From the NCBI RefSeq assembly GCF_003325375.1, contig NZ_CP030862.1, forward strand, positions 2,049,501 to 2,113,500: DNA of 64,000 bases, read 5' to 3'. Below are positions 55,764-64,000 of the stretch, in pieces; position 1 is the stretch's first letter, and each line of letters opens with the position of its first letter. This DNA is from Streptomyces globosus (GTDB lineage Bacteria; Actinomycetota; Actinomycetes; Streptomycetales; Streptomycetaceae). A model generated the notes under the pieces. The model searched no databases and was not told the DNA's origin. It saw nothing but the letters and a program-made list of their open reading frames with translations. The position numbers and the translations under genes are program-made.

Positions 55764-56218
55764 CGCTGAGCCGAGGGTGCCCACGTAGCGATCTGGCCGC
55801 GCCGCCCGGCCCCTGACGGCCGTCGGACGCTGAGCCGAGGACGCCCCTGTAGCGATCTGGGGCGCTCCTGTGTCCGGATGATGCTCTGGGCGTCGTTTCC
55901 CTACGTCACAGGTCACTCGGCTTCCGCCGACGGGGCTGGTGATGCCGGTGGGACGAAACAGGCCCTGCGGGGCGGGAGGGAAAGGGCTCTGATGGCCCTG
56001 AATGGTCCACGTACCCCCTGGCCGTTCCCCTGGGGGCGTCCCGGCAGAAAAAATGCCTCCGGGGCGGGTCGGTCGGTCAAGGGTGGCCCGCCAGGGCCAT
56101 CGCGCAGCGACGCGACCGAAGGGCGCGCCCTTGAGGGACCGGCACGCCCCGGACACCATCAACTGCCCGGGACACCCCCAGACACACACCCGACCCCGAC
56201 CCATCGACTCCCGCCCAC
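55764..56218 (-). repeat. Right arm of the 455-bp long inverted repeat
   Basis: Reverse-complement partner of 54991-55445, separated from it by 318 bp. Carries the second cloverleaf (56076-56135), an AAAAAA run (56047-56053 region) mirroring the left TTTTTT and the same GGCCCTGAATGGTCCACGTA segment (55994-56013). The divergence between arms shows it is not a simple assembly mirror. Confidence 0.9.
56076..56135. other. 60-nt cloverleaf, right copy
   Basis: GTCAAGGG (56076-56083)/CCCTTGAG (56128-56135) encloses TGGCCC-GCCA-GGGCCA, TCGC-GCA-GCGA and CGCGACC-GAA-GGGCGCG, again with no junction linkers. Relative to the left copy it has one mismatch in the last hairpin (A opposite G) and one at the stem end; length and arm order are mirrored exactly. 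Confidence 0.8.
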
Positions 56219-56371
56219 CCCACCCCCCGCCTCGCGCTTCCGGTGCCGACTGGTCGGCTACCGCCGACCCCGGCCCCCCGCCGTCACCCTCCGACCGCGG
56301 CCGACCGGCATCCGCCGTCCCGCGTTCCGCCGTCGCACCCCCGACCCCGCACGCGCCGAAGCACCGTTCCT
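56219..56371. other. C-rich flank downstream of the lipase gene
   Basis: No gene. C-rich plus strand without a strong hairpin adjacent to the lipase stop; the inverted repeat's right arm begins about 150 bp away and could serve as the 3' end of the lipase transcript. Confidence 0.35.
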
Positions 56372-57562
56372 CTACGGGGTCGGCGTGAGGTACATGCCCG
56401 TCTGGTCGGAGCCTGCCGTGTTCTTGCAGGTGTCCTTCGAGGTCGACGGGCGGGCTGCGGCCAGGGACAGGCAGCGGCCCAGGGCGAGTTGGCCGAAGTA
56501 GTTGGGGTGCATGGACTCCTGGATCAGGCCCTGCGTCTCGCTGCTGTCGATCCAGCGTGCCCACTCGCTTGTCTTCGCCGACGCCGGGGCGGTGGAGGTG
56601 ACGTGCTTGCTGGCCTTCGCGCACACTTCGCGGCCCTGGAGCATGTCGCGGAGGTCCAGGAACTGGACGTTCTTCTGCGTCGCCACCGCCTTCAGCCGGT
56701 TCGCGATCTGCGGGACCAGCGAGTCCCGCGCCCAGTCCGAGTCGCGGTTCCAGAAGGGGCAGCCGCCCGTGTTCAGCCGGCTCCAGTCGCTCTGCGGGTA
56801 GCGGTTCTCCGCGCCGCGCGGGATCGGCGACGGGTAGGACTGGAGGACGATGCGGTACGAGGTGTCGGCGTAGCCGGCGCCGCGCATGACGGCGCGGATC
56901 TCGTCGACCGCCTTGCCGACGTTCGCCATGACCCCGTCGATCTTCCGGTCCACGCCGTACTGCTGGTCGTCGTGGCAGTAGGAGTTCCAGATGACGAAGT
57001 CGTACGCGCACGCCTGGATGATGTCGGCGAAGCCGAGGTCGTTGCCGCCGACGGACAGGGCGATGACCTTGACGTCGTGGCTGGCGGCGACGGCAGCCAG
57101 CTGGTCGGCCTGCGGCGCCTCCCCCCTGTACGGGACGCCGCCGCTCGCCGCGCGGAAGACGTTCGCGGTGGTCGCTCCCGAGCAGGCCAGGTTGACGGCG
57201 ACGTCGGCGACCGGGCCGGCGCTGCGGCCCTCCGCGGAGTCGGAGCGGTGGCATCCGCCCGCGGTGGCGCCGTACACCTTCGAAGGGTCGTATACGGAAC
57301 CGGACACCCAGGCGCGGTCGGTGCCGTTGCGGCTGCCGGTGTTGGTGAGGCTGTTGCCCTTCCAGCGTCCGGCCTCGCCGGAGATGTAGCTGTCGCCCAT
57401 GGTCACGACGGCGGTAGGGCCGCCCTGCGGGGCGGCGGCCGCGGTGCCGGCGGTGCCGCCGGCCAGGGCGCCTGCGGCGAGCGGCAGGGCCATCCCGGCG
57501 ACGGCCAGCCGTCGCATCCGGCGGCGGGGCTCGGTGGTGGCGGCGGTGCGGAATCCGATCAC
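56372..57562 (-). CDS. Secreted GDSL/SGNH-family lipase or esterase
   Basis: GTG at 57562 is chosen (AGGAG seven bases upstream); 396 residues. Basic start (RRRMRR) and Ala/Gly/Leu-rich core form a signal peptide with likely cleavage near AAAA-P at 44; twin arginines leave Tat export open. Nucleophile Ser58 in MGDSYISGEAG, oxyanion Gly/Asn in SVGGNDLGF, and catalytic His in SMHPNYFGQLALG. Several Cys pairs fit an extracellular fold, and the protein ends soon after the SGNH domain. Likely a secreted lipase/esterase; substrate unknown. Confidence 0.9.
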   Translation of the reverse strand: MIGFRTAATTEPRRRMRRLAVAGMALPLAAGALAGGTAGTAAAAPQGGPTAVVTMGDSYISGEAGRWKGNSLTNTGSRNGTDRAWVSGSVYDPSKVYGATAGGCHRSDSAEGRSAGPVADVAVNLACSGATTANVFRAASGGVPYRGEAPQADQLAAVAASHDVKVIALSVGGNDLGFADIIQACAYDFVIWNSYCHDDQQYGVDRKIDGVMANVGKAVDEIRAVMRGAGYADTSYRIVLQSYPSPIPRGAENRYPQSDWSRLNTGGCPFWNRDSDWARDSLVPQIANRLKAVATQKNVQFLDLRDMLQGREVCAKASKHVTSTAPASAKTSEWARWIDSSETQGLIQESMHPNYFGQLALGRCLSLAAARPSTSKDTCKNTAGSDQTGMYLTPTP

Positions 57563-57712
57563 GGCGGAACTCCTGCGGTAGGCCATGCCGGGGAGCCGGA
57601 GCGAACTCCGGGGCATGGCTGGGGACGTGGGGGAAACCGCCGGCCGGTGGCAGTCGGAAAGGTGACACGGGCCGTGTTGTTACCGCTAGGTAGCCGCAGA
57701 TTACGATGCCGT

Positions 57713-57730
57713 AACGACCGACCGGTCGTT
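57713..57730. promoter_or_regulatory. 18-bp palindrome upstream of the lipase gene
   Basis: AACGACCG-AC-CGGTCGTT is a perfect 8-2-8 inverted repeat about 150 bp upstream of the lipase start, in an A/T-containing patch (57675-57735) that also has TTACCGCTAGGTA. Probably an operator for a TetR-like or similar dimeric regulator; no such gene is adjacent. Confidence 0.55.
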
Positions 57731-57868
57731 CGGCTGTGTGGATTCCGTTTCGAGGCCGTGCGTGCCGCGGCGGGCTCCGCCGCCGGTCCCGCCGGGTCGC
57801 GGGACGCCGTGCGCGGGGGGCGCCAGGTGCCGCCGCGCGTCGTTCCGGCGCGTGTGCGGGCACGGAAA

Positions 57869-57910
57869 ACGCCCCGCCCCCTGGCTCCTTGAGGGCCGGG
57901 GGTGGGGCGT
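57869..57910 (-). terminator. Malate synthase terminator
   Basis: ACGCCCCGCCCC / GGGGTGGGGCGT, 12-bp stem with one G.T pair, about 47 bases beyond the malate synthase stop on the minus strand. Confidence 0.7.
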
Positions 57911-57956
57911 CGTATCGCGGCGCCGGCGGGCGGCGGGCGGGCGGCAGCCGCCCGGG

Positions 57957-59576
<1,620 letters not shown>

Positions 59577-59706
59577 GTCTGTCACTCCTTCAGCGGCGGT
59601 GCCTTGCGGCCGCGGGGGGAATGCTCGCGTGGGGCGGCACGCAGTGCCGCCGGGGGTGGAGAGTTCCTGAGTACGGTCGCCGGCGCCGTCTGGGGGTTCA
59701 GGGCGC

Positions 59707-59759
59707 TTCTGACCAGTGGATAGTAATTTCCTTATGGTGGAAGTTCAATGGTTTGTTGA
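59707..59759 (-). promoter_or_regulatory. Malate synthase promoter with both operator types
   Basis: On the minus strand: TTGAAC (59748-59743), 17 bp, TACTAT (59725-59720). TCAATGGTTTGTTGA (59745-59759) matches 13 of 15 bases of the catalase operator and overlaps the -35 box. TTCCTTATGGTGGAA (59728-59742) fills the spacer, and TTCTGACCAGTGGAT (59707-59721) covers the -10 box and likely start site. The last two have centres 21 bp apart, as at gcl and hyi. Confidence 0.72.
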
Positions 59760-59827
59760 TGTCGAGATTCTCCGAGTCGACAGACCACCCCCGCCCGTGG
59801 CCCTCAGTGCCATACCGGTCACGCACC

Positions 59828-59855
59828 GCGCGGGCCCCGCACGCGGGGCCCGCGC
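59828..59855 (-). terminator. Terminator of the MobA-like gene
   Basis: Perfect 11-bp stem GCGCGGGCCCC / GGGGCCCGCGC with a GCACGC loop, about 30 bases beyond the stop at 59886 on the minus strand. Confidence 0.85.
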
Positions 59856-59885
59856 CGCCCCGCTCCTGCCCGGCGCCGCCTCCCC

Positions 59886-60611
59886 TCACCCCAGGCGCGC
59901 CAGGTCGGCGGGCGTGTCGATGTCGTACGCCTCCGCCACGTCCCCGCACTCCACCAGCACCAGCTCGGCGGCGTGTCGCGCCAGGTGCACCCGCGCGCCG
60001 CGGTCGCCCTCCGCCGTCGCCGCGATGTCCGCCCAGCGGTCCGCGCCGAACAGCACCGGATGCCCCCGCTCCCCGCCGTACGCGGCCGCCGCCAGACCGG
60101 CCGGCGACCGGTACGCCCGCCGCACCCGGGCCACCGCCTCGGCCCCGATGCCCGGCTGGTCCACCAGCGACACCAGGGCCGCGCCGGCCCCCGTACCGGC
60201 GAGCGAGGCCAGGCCCGCCCGCAGCGAGGAGCCCATGCCCTCGGCCCAGTCAGGGTTGTCGACGACGACGCAGCCGGAGAGGTCGGCCCGCTCCCGCACC
60301 TCGGCCGCCGACGCGCCGAGCACCACGTGCACCGGACGGCAGCCCGCCTCGCGCAGCACCCGCACGGCGTTCTCGACGAGCGGCCGCCCCCGGTAGGGCA
60401 GCAGTGCCTTCGGGCGGCCGCCGAGGCGCCGCCCGCCCCCGGCGGCGAGCAGCAGCCCCGCGACCGGGGCGGCGGAGGCGGAGGCGGAGGCGGCGTCGGG
60501 GGCGGCGCCGGCGTCCGCGGCGGGCGTGGGCGCGGGCGCGGGATCGCCGCGGTGGGCGGACCGGTCGGACGGGACGGCCGCCGCCGGCGGGCGGCTCGGG
60601 TTGGCTGGCAT
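59886..60611 (-). CDS. MobA/MocA-like nucleotidyltransferase (molybdenum cofactor cytidylyltransferase type)
   Basis: ATG at 60611 (MPANPSRPP) chosen over a long GC-rich upstream extension; 241 residues. After an Ala/Pro leader of about 50 residues, the NTP-binding signature GLLLAAGGGRRLGGRPKALLPYRG appears, followed by VVVDNPDWAEGMGSSLRAGL and VSLVDQPGIGAEAVARV. The leader makes it longer than usual. MocA-type enzymes make the cytidine form of the molybdenum cofactor used by xanthine dehydrogenase-family enzymes, which would link it to the xdh genes 46 kb away. Divergent from the MocR gene. Confidence 0.82.
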   Translation of the reverse strand: MPANPSRPPAAAVPSDRSAHRGDPAPAPTPAADAGAAPDAASASASAAPVAGLLLAAGGGRRLGGRPKALLPYRGRPLVENAVRVLREAGCRPVHVVLGASAAEVRERADLSGCVVVDNPDWAEGMGSSLRAGLASLAGTGAGAALVSLVDQPGIGAEAVARVRRAYRSPAGLAAAAYGGERGHPVLFGADRWADIAATAEGDRGARVHLARHAAELVLVECGDVAEAYDIDTPADLARLG

Positions 60612-60801
60612 GGCAGCGATTGTCGCCCCGACGCCCCGTCCGCGCCCGCCCCGTCCGGCACGCGGCGCGCCCGCCGCCCCCGGCCCGCCCGCCGCCGCCC
60701 GCTCCCGCCCCGGTATCTCCTTGCCAACGGGTGCCCCGTCCGGCGAGTCTGGACCTTGATCGGCCCGATCGGCGCGGCCGCCGGGGGAGGCAGGGGACGG
60801 C

Positions 60802-62295
60802 ATGGCGGACGGGCGAGTGGTCCGGACGGCGGACAGGACGATCGGCAGCCGCCGCCTCGCGTCCCTCCTGCCCGCCGACGTCCGCGCCCGCCCCCGCTAC
60901 CGGGCGCTCGCCGAGGCGGTGCGCAGCCTGGTCCTCGACGGCCGGATCCCCCTCCACGTCCGGCTGCCCGCGGAACGGGAGCTCGCCGAGGCCCTCGGTG
61001 CCAGCCGGGCCACCGTCACCGCCGCGTACGACCTGCTGCGCGGCAGCGGCTACGCCCGCAGCCGGCGCGGCTCCGGCACCTGGACCGAGCTGCCCGAGGG
61101 CCACGGGCCCGTCGGCGGGTTCCACCTCGCCGCGGCGGCCGCCGCCGACGCCGACGGCGCGGGCGGGCCGCCCGTCGACCTGGCCGTCGCCGCCATGGGC
61201 GCCCCCGCCGACCTCCTCGCCGACGCCCTCGCGCGCGCCGCGCAGCGGCTGCCCGAGTTCGCGGCCCAGCCCGGCTACCACCCCTTCGGCCTGCCCGAGC
61301 TGCGGGCCGCGGTCGCCGCCCGGTTCACCCGCCGCGGCCTGCCCACCCGCCCCGGGCAGATCCTCGTCACCTCCGGGGCCCAGCAGGCCCTCAGCCTGGT
61401 CACCGCCCTGCTCTGCCGGCCCGGCGACCGGGTCCTCGCCGAGAACCCCACCTACCCGAACGCCCTCGACGCCCTGCGGCAGGCCGGCCTGCGCACGGGC
61501 CCGGTGCCCGTCTCCGACGACGGCTGGGACCTGGAGGCCGCCGAGTCGGCCCTGCGCGGGACCGCGCCGCGGCTGGCGTACACGATCCCGGACTTCCACA
61601 ACCCGACCGGCACCCTGATGCCGCCCGAGCAGCGGCTGCGGCTGATGGCGGCGGCCCGCGCCGCCGGGGCCTGGCTCGTCGTCGACGAGACCGTCGCCGA
61701 CATCGCCCTCGACGTGCCCGCCCCCGCCCCGACGGCCTCGCTCGGCGCGCGCGGCGCCGCGGACCACGTCCTCACGATCGGCTCGCTCAGCAAGACGCAC
61801 TGGGGCGGCATACGCGTCGGCTGGGTGCGGGCCGCGGAGAAGGTCGTCAACGAGCTCGCCACGGTGCGGGTCGCCGCGGACATGTCCGGATCCGTCCTCG
61901 ACCAGCTGGTCGCCCTCACCTTCCTGGACGGAGCCGACGACGCCCTGCCCGAGCGCCTCGCCCGGCTGCGCTCCCGCCGCGCCGCCCTCGTACGCTGCCT
62001 GGAGCGGTATGCCCCGCAGTGGTCCTGGCGGGTGCCGCCGGGCGGCCTCTCGCTCTGGATCGACCTGGGCGAACCGGTCGCGTCCGCACTGGCCGAGCGG
62101 GCCGCCGGGGCGGGGGTGTACGTCAGCCGCGGCGCCCGATTCGGCGTCGACCCGGGCACCTTCGCACACCGGGTCCGGATCCCGTACACGCTGCCCGAGG
62201 ACCGGCTGGAGGACGGGGTGCGCCGCCTCGCGGCGGCGTTCCACGACGGCATCCCGCTCACCCCGTCGGTCGAGCGGCCCCACTGGGTGGCCTGA
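60802..62295 (+). CDS. MocR-type regulator (GntR wHTH fused to PLP aminotransferase fold)
   Basis: ATG at 60802; 497 residues. The N-terminal GntR winged helix is RPRYRALAEAVRSLVLDGRIPLHVRLPAERELAEALGASRATVTAAYDLLRGSGYARSRRGSGTW. From about residue 115 there is a fold-type I aminotransferase domain: ILVTSGAQQALSLVTALLCRPGDRVLAENPTYPNALDALR, YTIPDFHNPTGTLMP, DETVADIALD and the PLP-binding Lys in TIGSLSKTHWGGIRVGW. MocR proteins sense PLP or amino compounds. Divergent neighbour is the MobA-like gene; the regulated target is not evident. Confidence 0.92.
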   Translation: MADGRVVRTADRTIGSRRLASLLPADVRARPRYRALAEAVRSLVLDGRIPLHVRLPAERELAEALGASRATVTAAYDLLRGSGYARSRRGSGTWTELPEGHGPVGGFHLAAAAAADADGAGGPPVDLAVAAMGAPADLLADALARAAQRLPEFAAQPGYHPFGLPELRAAVAARFTRRGLPTRPGQILVTSGAQQALSLVTALLCRPGDRVLAENPTYPNALDALRQAGLRTGPVPVSDDGWDLEAAESALRGTAPRLAYTIPDFHNPTGTLMPPEQRLRLMAAARAAGAWLVVDETVADIALDVPAPAPTASLGARGAADHVLTIGSLSKTHWGGIRVGWVRAAEKVVNELATVRVAADMSGSVLDQLVALTFLDGADDALPERLARLRSRRAALVRCLERYAPQWSWRVPPGGLSLWIDLGEPVASALAERAAGAGVYVSRGARFGVDPGTFAHRVRIPYTLPEDRLEDGVRRLAAAFHDGIPLTPSVERPHWVA

Positions 62296-62446
62296 CCGGG
62301 GAGAGGGGCGCGGGGCGCGGGGCACGGGGCACGGCCCGGCGTCAAGACCCGCGATCCCGCGGCATGACGCCGCCCCCGCCGGCCGGGTCCCCTGGAGGCA
62401 CGGCCCCCGCCCGCGGGGCCGACACCCCGCCACCCGAGGAGCCCCC

Positions 62447-62581
62447 ATGCCCCGCCCGAGCCTCCGCACCGCCCTTGCGGCCGCCGCGACCGTCCTGGGC
62501 GCCGCCGCTGCCGCGCTGTCCTCCGGCGTCTTCGCCGGCCCGGCGGCCCACGTCGGAAGCCTCCTGGCCGCCGCTGTCTGA
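62447..62581 (+). CDS. 44-residue putative secreted peptide
   Basis: ATG at 62447 with CGAGGAG about 8 bases upstream. Reads MPRPSLRTALAAAATVLGAA then an Ala/Ser/Gly/Val-rich stretch ending HVGSLLAAAV. The whole peptide looks like a signal sequence or one membrane segment. Proper ribosome site supports it; too short for family assignment. Confidence 0.5.
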   Translation: MPRPSLRTALAAAATVLGAAAAALSSGVFAGPAAHVGSLLAAAV

Positions 62582-62589
62582 GTGGTCGA

Positions 62590-62946
62590 ATCCGTAGAAT
62601 CCAGAACATGTACGGCATCGGCGCATCACCCGAGCAGAAGGAGTTCCTGGACCTCTGCGGCGAGCAGGGCATCGCCTTCGTGCCGTTCTACTCGATCGCC
62701 GGCGCCGGACGCACCGCCGGTGCGACCGCCGGCCACTGCCCGGAGGTGCACGCCGCCGCCCGCACCCACGGCGTGAGCGCGGCCCAGATCCGGCTGGCGT
62801 GGACACTCCACCAGGGCCCCCACGTCCTGGCCATCCCCGGCACCGGCGACCCCGGCCACCTCACCCAGAACGTCGCCGCCGGCTCCCTGCGCCTGCCGGC
62901 GGAAGAACTCACCGCCCTGGAGCCGGCCGCTAAGGCGTCCGGATGA
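62590..62946 (+). pseudogene. 5'-truncated aldo/keto reductase remnant
   Basis: The frame carries the C-terminal third of an aldo/keto reductase: IQNMYGIGASPEQKEFLDLCGEQGIAFVPFYSIAG, HGVSAAQIRLAWTLHQGPHVLAIPGTGDPGHLTQNVAAGSLRLPAEELTALE. The first in-frame ATG is at 62608, but resemblance reaches a few codons further upstream (IQN), which shows that the TIM-barrel front, including the catalytic Tyr/Lys/Asp, has been deleted. The break lies next to the 44-residue peptide gene. About 112 residues remain; they cannot fold as a full enzyme. Confidence 0.8.
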
Positions 62947-63559
62947 GGCGGCGGGCCGCGGCCGCCGCCACCGCCGCCGTACGGGAGTCCACGCCGAGCT
63001 TGGCGTACACGTGCACCAGGTGCGACTTGACCGTGGCCTGGCTCAGGAACAGCCGCTTGGAGATCTGCTGGTTGGACAGCCCGTCGGCGACCAGCTGCAG
63101 CACCTCCAGCTCCCGCTTCGTCAGCGCCTCCGTGGGCGTCCGCATCCGGTCCATCAGCCGCAGCGCCACCGCCGGCGCCAGCGCCGACTGGCCTGCCGCG
63201 GCCGTGCGCACCGCCGCCGCGAGCTCCTCGGGCGGGGCGTCCTTCAGCAGGTAGCCGGAGGCGCCCGCCTCGACCGCCGCGAGGATGTCCGCGTCCGTGT
63301 CGTACGTGGTCAGCACCAGCACCCGGGGTGCGCCCGCCCGGGCCGTGATCGCGGCCGTGGCCGCCGAGCCGTGCATGCCCGCGCCGAACTGGAGGTCCAT
63401 CAGGACGACGTCCACCGGCTCCGAGGCCGCCAGCTCCACGGCCCGCTCGGCCGTCGCCGCCTCCGCGACCACCGTGAAGTCGGGTTCGGTGTCCAGCACC
63501 GCGCGCAGCCCGGCCCGCACCACCGGGTGGTCGTCGGCCAGCAGCAGCCGGATCGTCAT
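62930..63559 (-). CDS. NarL/FixJ-family response regulator
   Basis: ATG at 63559 overlaps the kinase stop (ATGA); 209 residues. Receiver domain: IRLLLADDHPVVRAGLRAVLDTEPDFTVVAEA, phospho-acceptor Asp55 in VVLMDLQFGAGMHG, Thr in VLVLTTYDTDADI and Lys in GYLLKDAPPEEL. C-terminal LuxR-type HTH: LTKRELEVLQLVADGLSNQQISKRLFLSQATVKSHLVHVYAKLGVDSRTAAV. Its 3' end overlaps the aldo/keto reductase remnant by 17 bases. Regulated genes unknown. Confidence 0.95.
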   Translation of the reverse strand: MTIRLLLADDHPVVRAGLRAVLDTEPDFTVVAEAATAERAVELAASEPVDVVLMDLQFGAGMHGSAATAAITARAGAPRVLVLTTYDTDADILAAVEAGASGYLLKDAPPEELAAAVRTAAAGQSALAPAVALRLMDRMRTPTEALTKRELEVLQLVADGLSNQQISKRLFLSQATVKSHLVHVYAKLGVDSRTAAVAAAAARRLIRTP

Positions 63560-64000
63560 CGGGGGACCTCCCTGTCCGTGGGGCCGGTGGCTGCGCCCCC
63601 GGCCGGCGGCTCCGCCTCCGCGGGCAGCGGCAGCGTGACGGCGACGGCAGTGCCCTGCCCGGGTGCCGACTCCACGGTGAACAGCCCGCCGAGCGACTCG
63701 GCGCGCGCCCGCATGGCGGGCAGCCCGAAGCCGCCGTCGCCGCGCGGGGCGCCCGCCGGGTCGAAGCCGGACCCGTCGTCGACGACGTCGAGCGTCACCG
63801 AGGCGTCCATGAAGGTCAGCGTGATCTCGGCGTGCCCGGCCCCGGCGTGGCGGACCACGTTCGCCAGCGCAGACTGCGCGATCCGCAGCAGCGCGACCTC
63901 GTACGGGGTGGGCAGCGCCCGCGGGGTGCCGCTGAGCGAGAAGCGGGCCTGCGGGGCCGCGGCGCACAGCCGCTCCAGCGCGGCGGCCAGCGAGCCGCGC
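63556..64000 (-). CDS. Sensor histidine kinase of the NarL-coupled type, 5'-truncated by the window edge
   Basis: The minus-strand frame stays open to the window end. Visible part is the C-terminal ATPase: N box LLRIAQSALANVVRHAGAGHAEITL, G1 VVDDGSGFDP, G2 GGFGLPAMRARAESLGGLFTVESAPGQGTAVAVTLPL. This is the HPK7-type kinase that pairs with NarL/LuxR regulators; the HisKA_3 helix and sensor region lie beyond the window. Translationally coupled to the response regulator. Confidence 0.92.
   Translation of the reverse strand, partial: RGSLAAALERLCAAAPQARFSLSGTPRALPTPYEVALLRIAQSALANVVRHAGAGHAEITLTFMDASVTLDVVDDGSGFDPAGAPRGDGGFGLPAMRARAESLGGLFTVESAPGQGTAVAVTLPLPAEAEPPAGGAATGPTDREVPR

Noticed and set aside
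54991..56218. Inverted repeat as an assembly mirror artefact
   Set aside because: The arms differ at roughly 36 positions including compensating indels, which an artefactual mirror would not show.
54991..56218. True chromosome telomere
   Set aside because: Both flanks continue into ordinary core genes, so it is internal; only a telomere-like hairpin resemblance is kept as a hypothesis.
55440..57863. Long minus-strand frame through the inverted repeat and lipase region
   Set aside because: It is out of frame with the lipase and reads through the repeats as low-complexity Arg/Pro/Ala; no ribosome site or conserved motif.
62296..62446. GCGGGGC-type short repeats after the MocR gene
   Set aside because: Only a few imperfect copies in a GC-rich gap; not distinguishable from base composition.

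Overview
The window looks like a segment of a Streptomyces chromosome. It is extremely GC-rich with strong G/C bias at third codon positions. It encodes a two-domain geosmin synthase, DUF2637, SHOCT and MocR-type proteins, and a gene order around gcl, uricase and malate synthase that I recognise from Streptomyces. I saw no rRNA, tRNA or CRISPR array.

Layout. 1-8.1 kb: a 5'-truncated PP2C-like phosphatase, a complete IS607-type element (tnpA/tnpB), an ATPase of the anti-sigma type, a DUF2637 membrane protein, an iron-box-preceded FhuF-like reductase, a GntR regulator and a repeat protein. 8.3-17.2 kb: a purine block with a PucR regulator divergent from the three xanthine dehydrogenase subunits, an NCS2 permease and an XdhC-type maturation factor. 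17.3-20.8 kb: a secreted beta-propeller protein and geosmin synthase, convergent. 21-31.4 kb: aerobic cobalamin synthesis, with cobN behind a cobalamin riboswitch, cobG-cobH-cobIJ on the plus strand and cobL-cobM-cobK on the minus strand. 31.7-39.5 kb: mixed enzymes (FAD oxidoreductase, secreted trypsin-like protease, PtpB-like phosphatase, GNAT, AlkZ-like glycosylase, acyl-CoA ligase, glutathione peroxidase). 39.6-54.1 kb: glyoxylate and urate metabolism (gcl, catalase, tartronate semialdehyde reductase, hydroxypyruvate isomerase, a small regulator pair, uraD-uraH-uricase, guanine/8-oxoguanine deaminase, a second NCS2 permease). 54.2-64 kb: an exonuclease, a 1.5 kb gene-free region, a GDSL lipase, malate synthase, a MobA-like transferase, a MocR regulator, an aldo/keto reductase remnant and a NarL-type two-component system that runs off the window.

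How it fits together. Guanine deaminase, xanthine dehydrogenase, uricase, HIU hydrolase and OHCU decarboxylase take purines to allantoin. The allantoin-to-glyoxylate enzymes are not in this window. Glyoxylate is then used either through gcl, tartronate semialdehyde reductase and hydroxypyruvate isomerase, or through malate synthase. Catalase can remove the H2O2 made by uricase. Reading the promoters by eye gives two shared operators that tie these scattered units together. The first is TCAACA-N3-TGTTGA over the -35 box of catalase, the uricase operon and malate synthase. The second is a pair of TTCC-N7-GGAA-type sites exactly 21 bp apart at gcl, hyi and malate synthase. Malate synthase carries both.

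Most unusual structure. 54991-56218 is a gene-free long inverted repeat with two 455-bp arms and a 318-bp spacer. Each arm contains a 60-nt cloverleaf, an 8-bp stem closing three hairpins with no unpaired junction bases. The interior is a degenerate 60-65 bp tandem array. I cannot assign it to any element I know.
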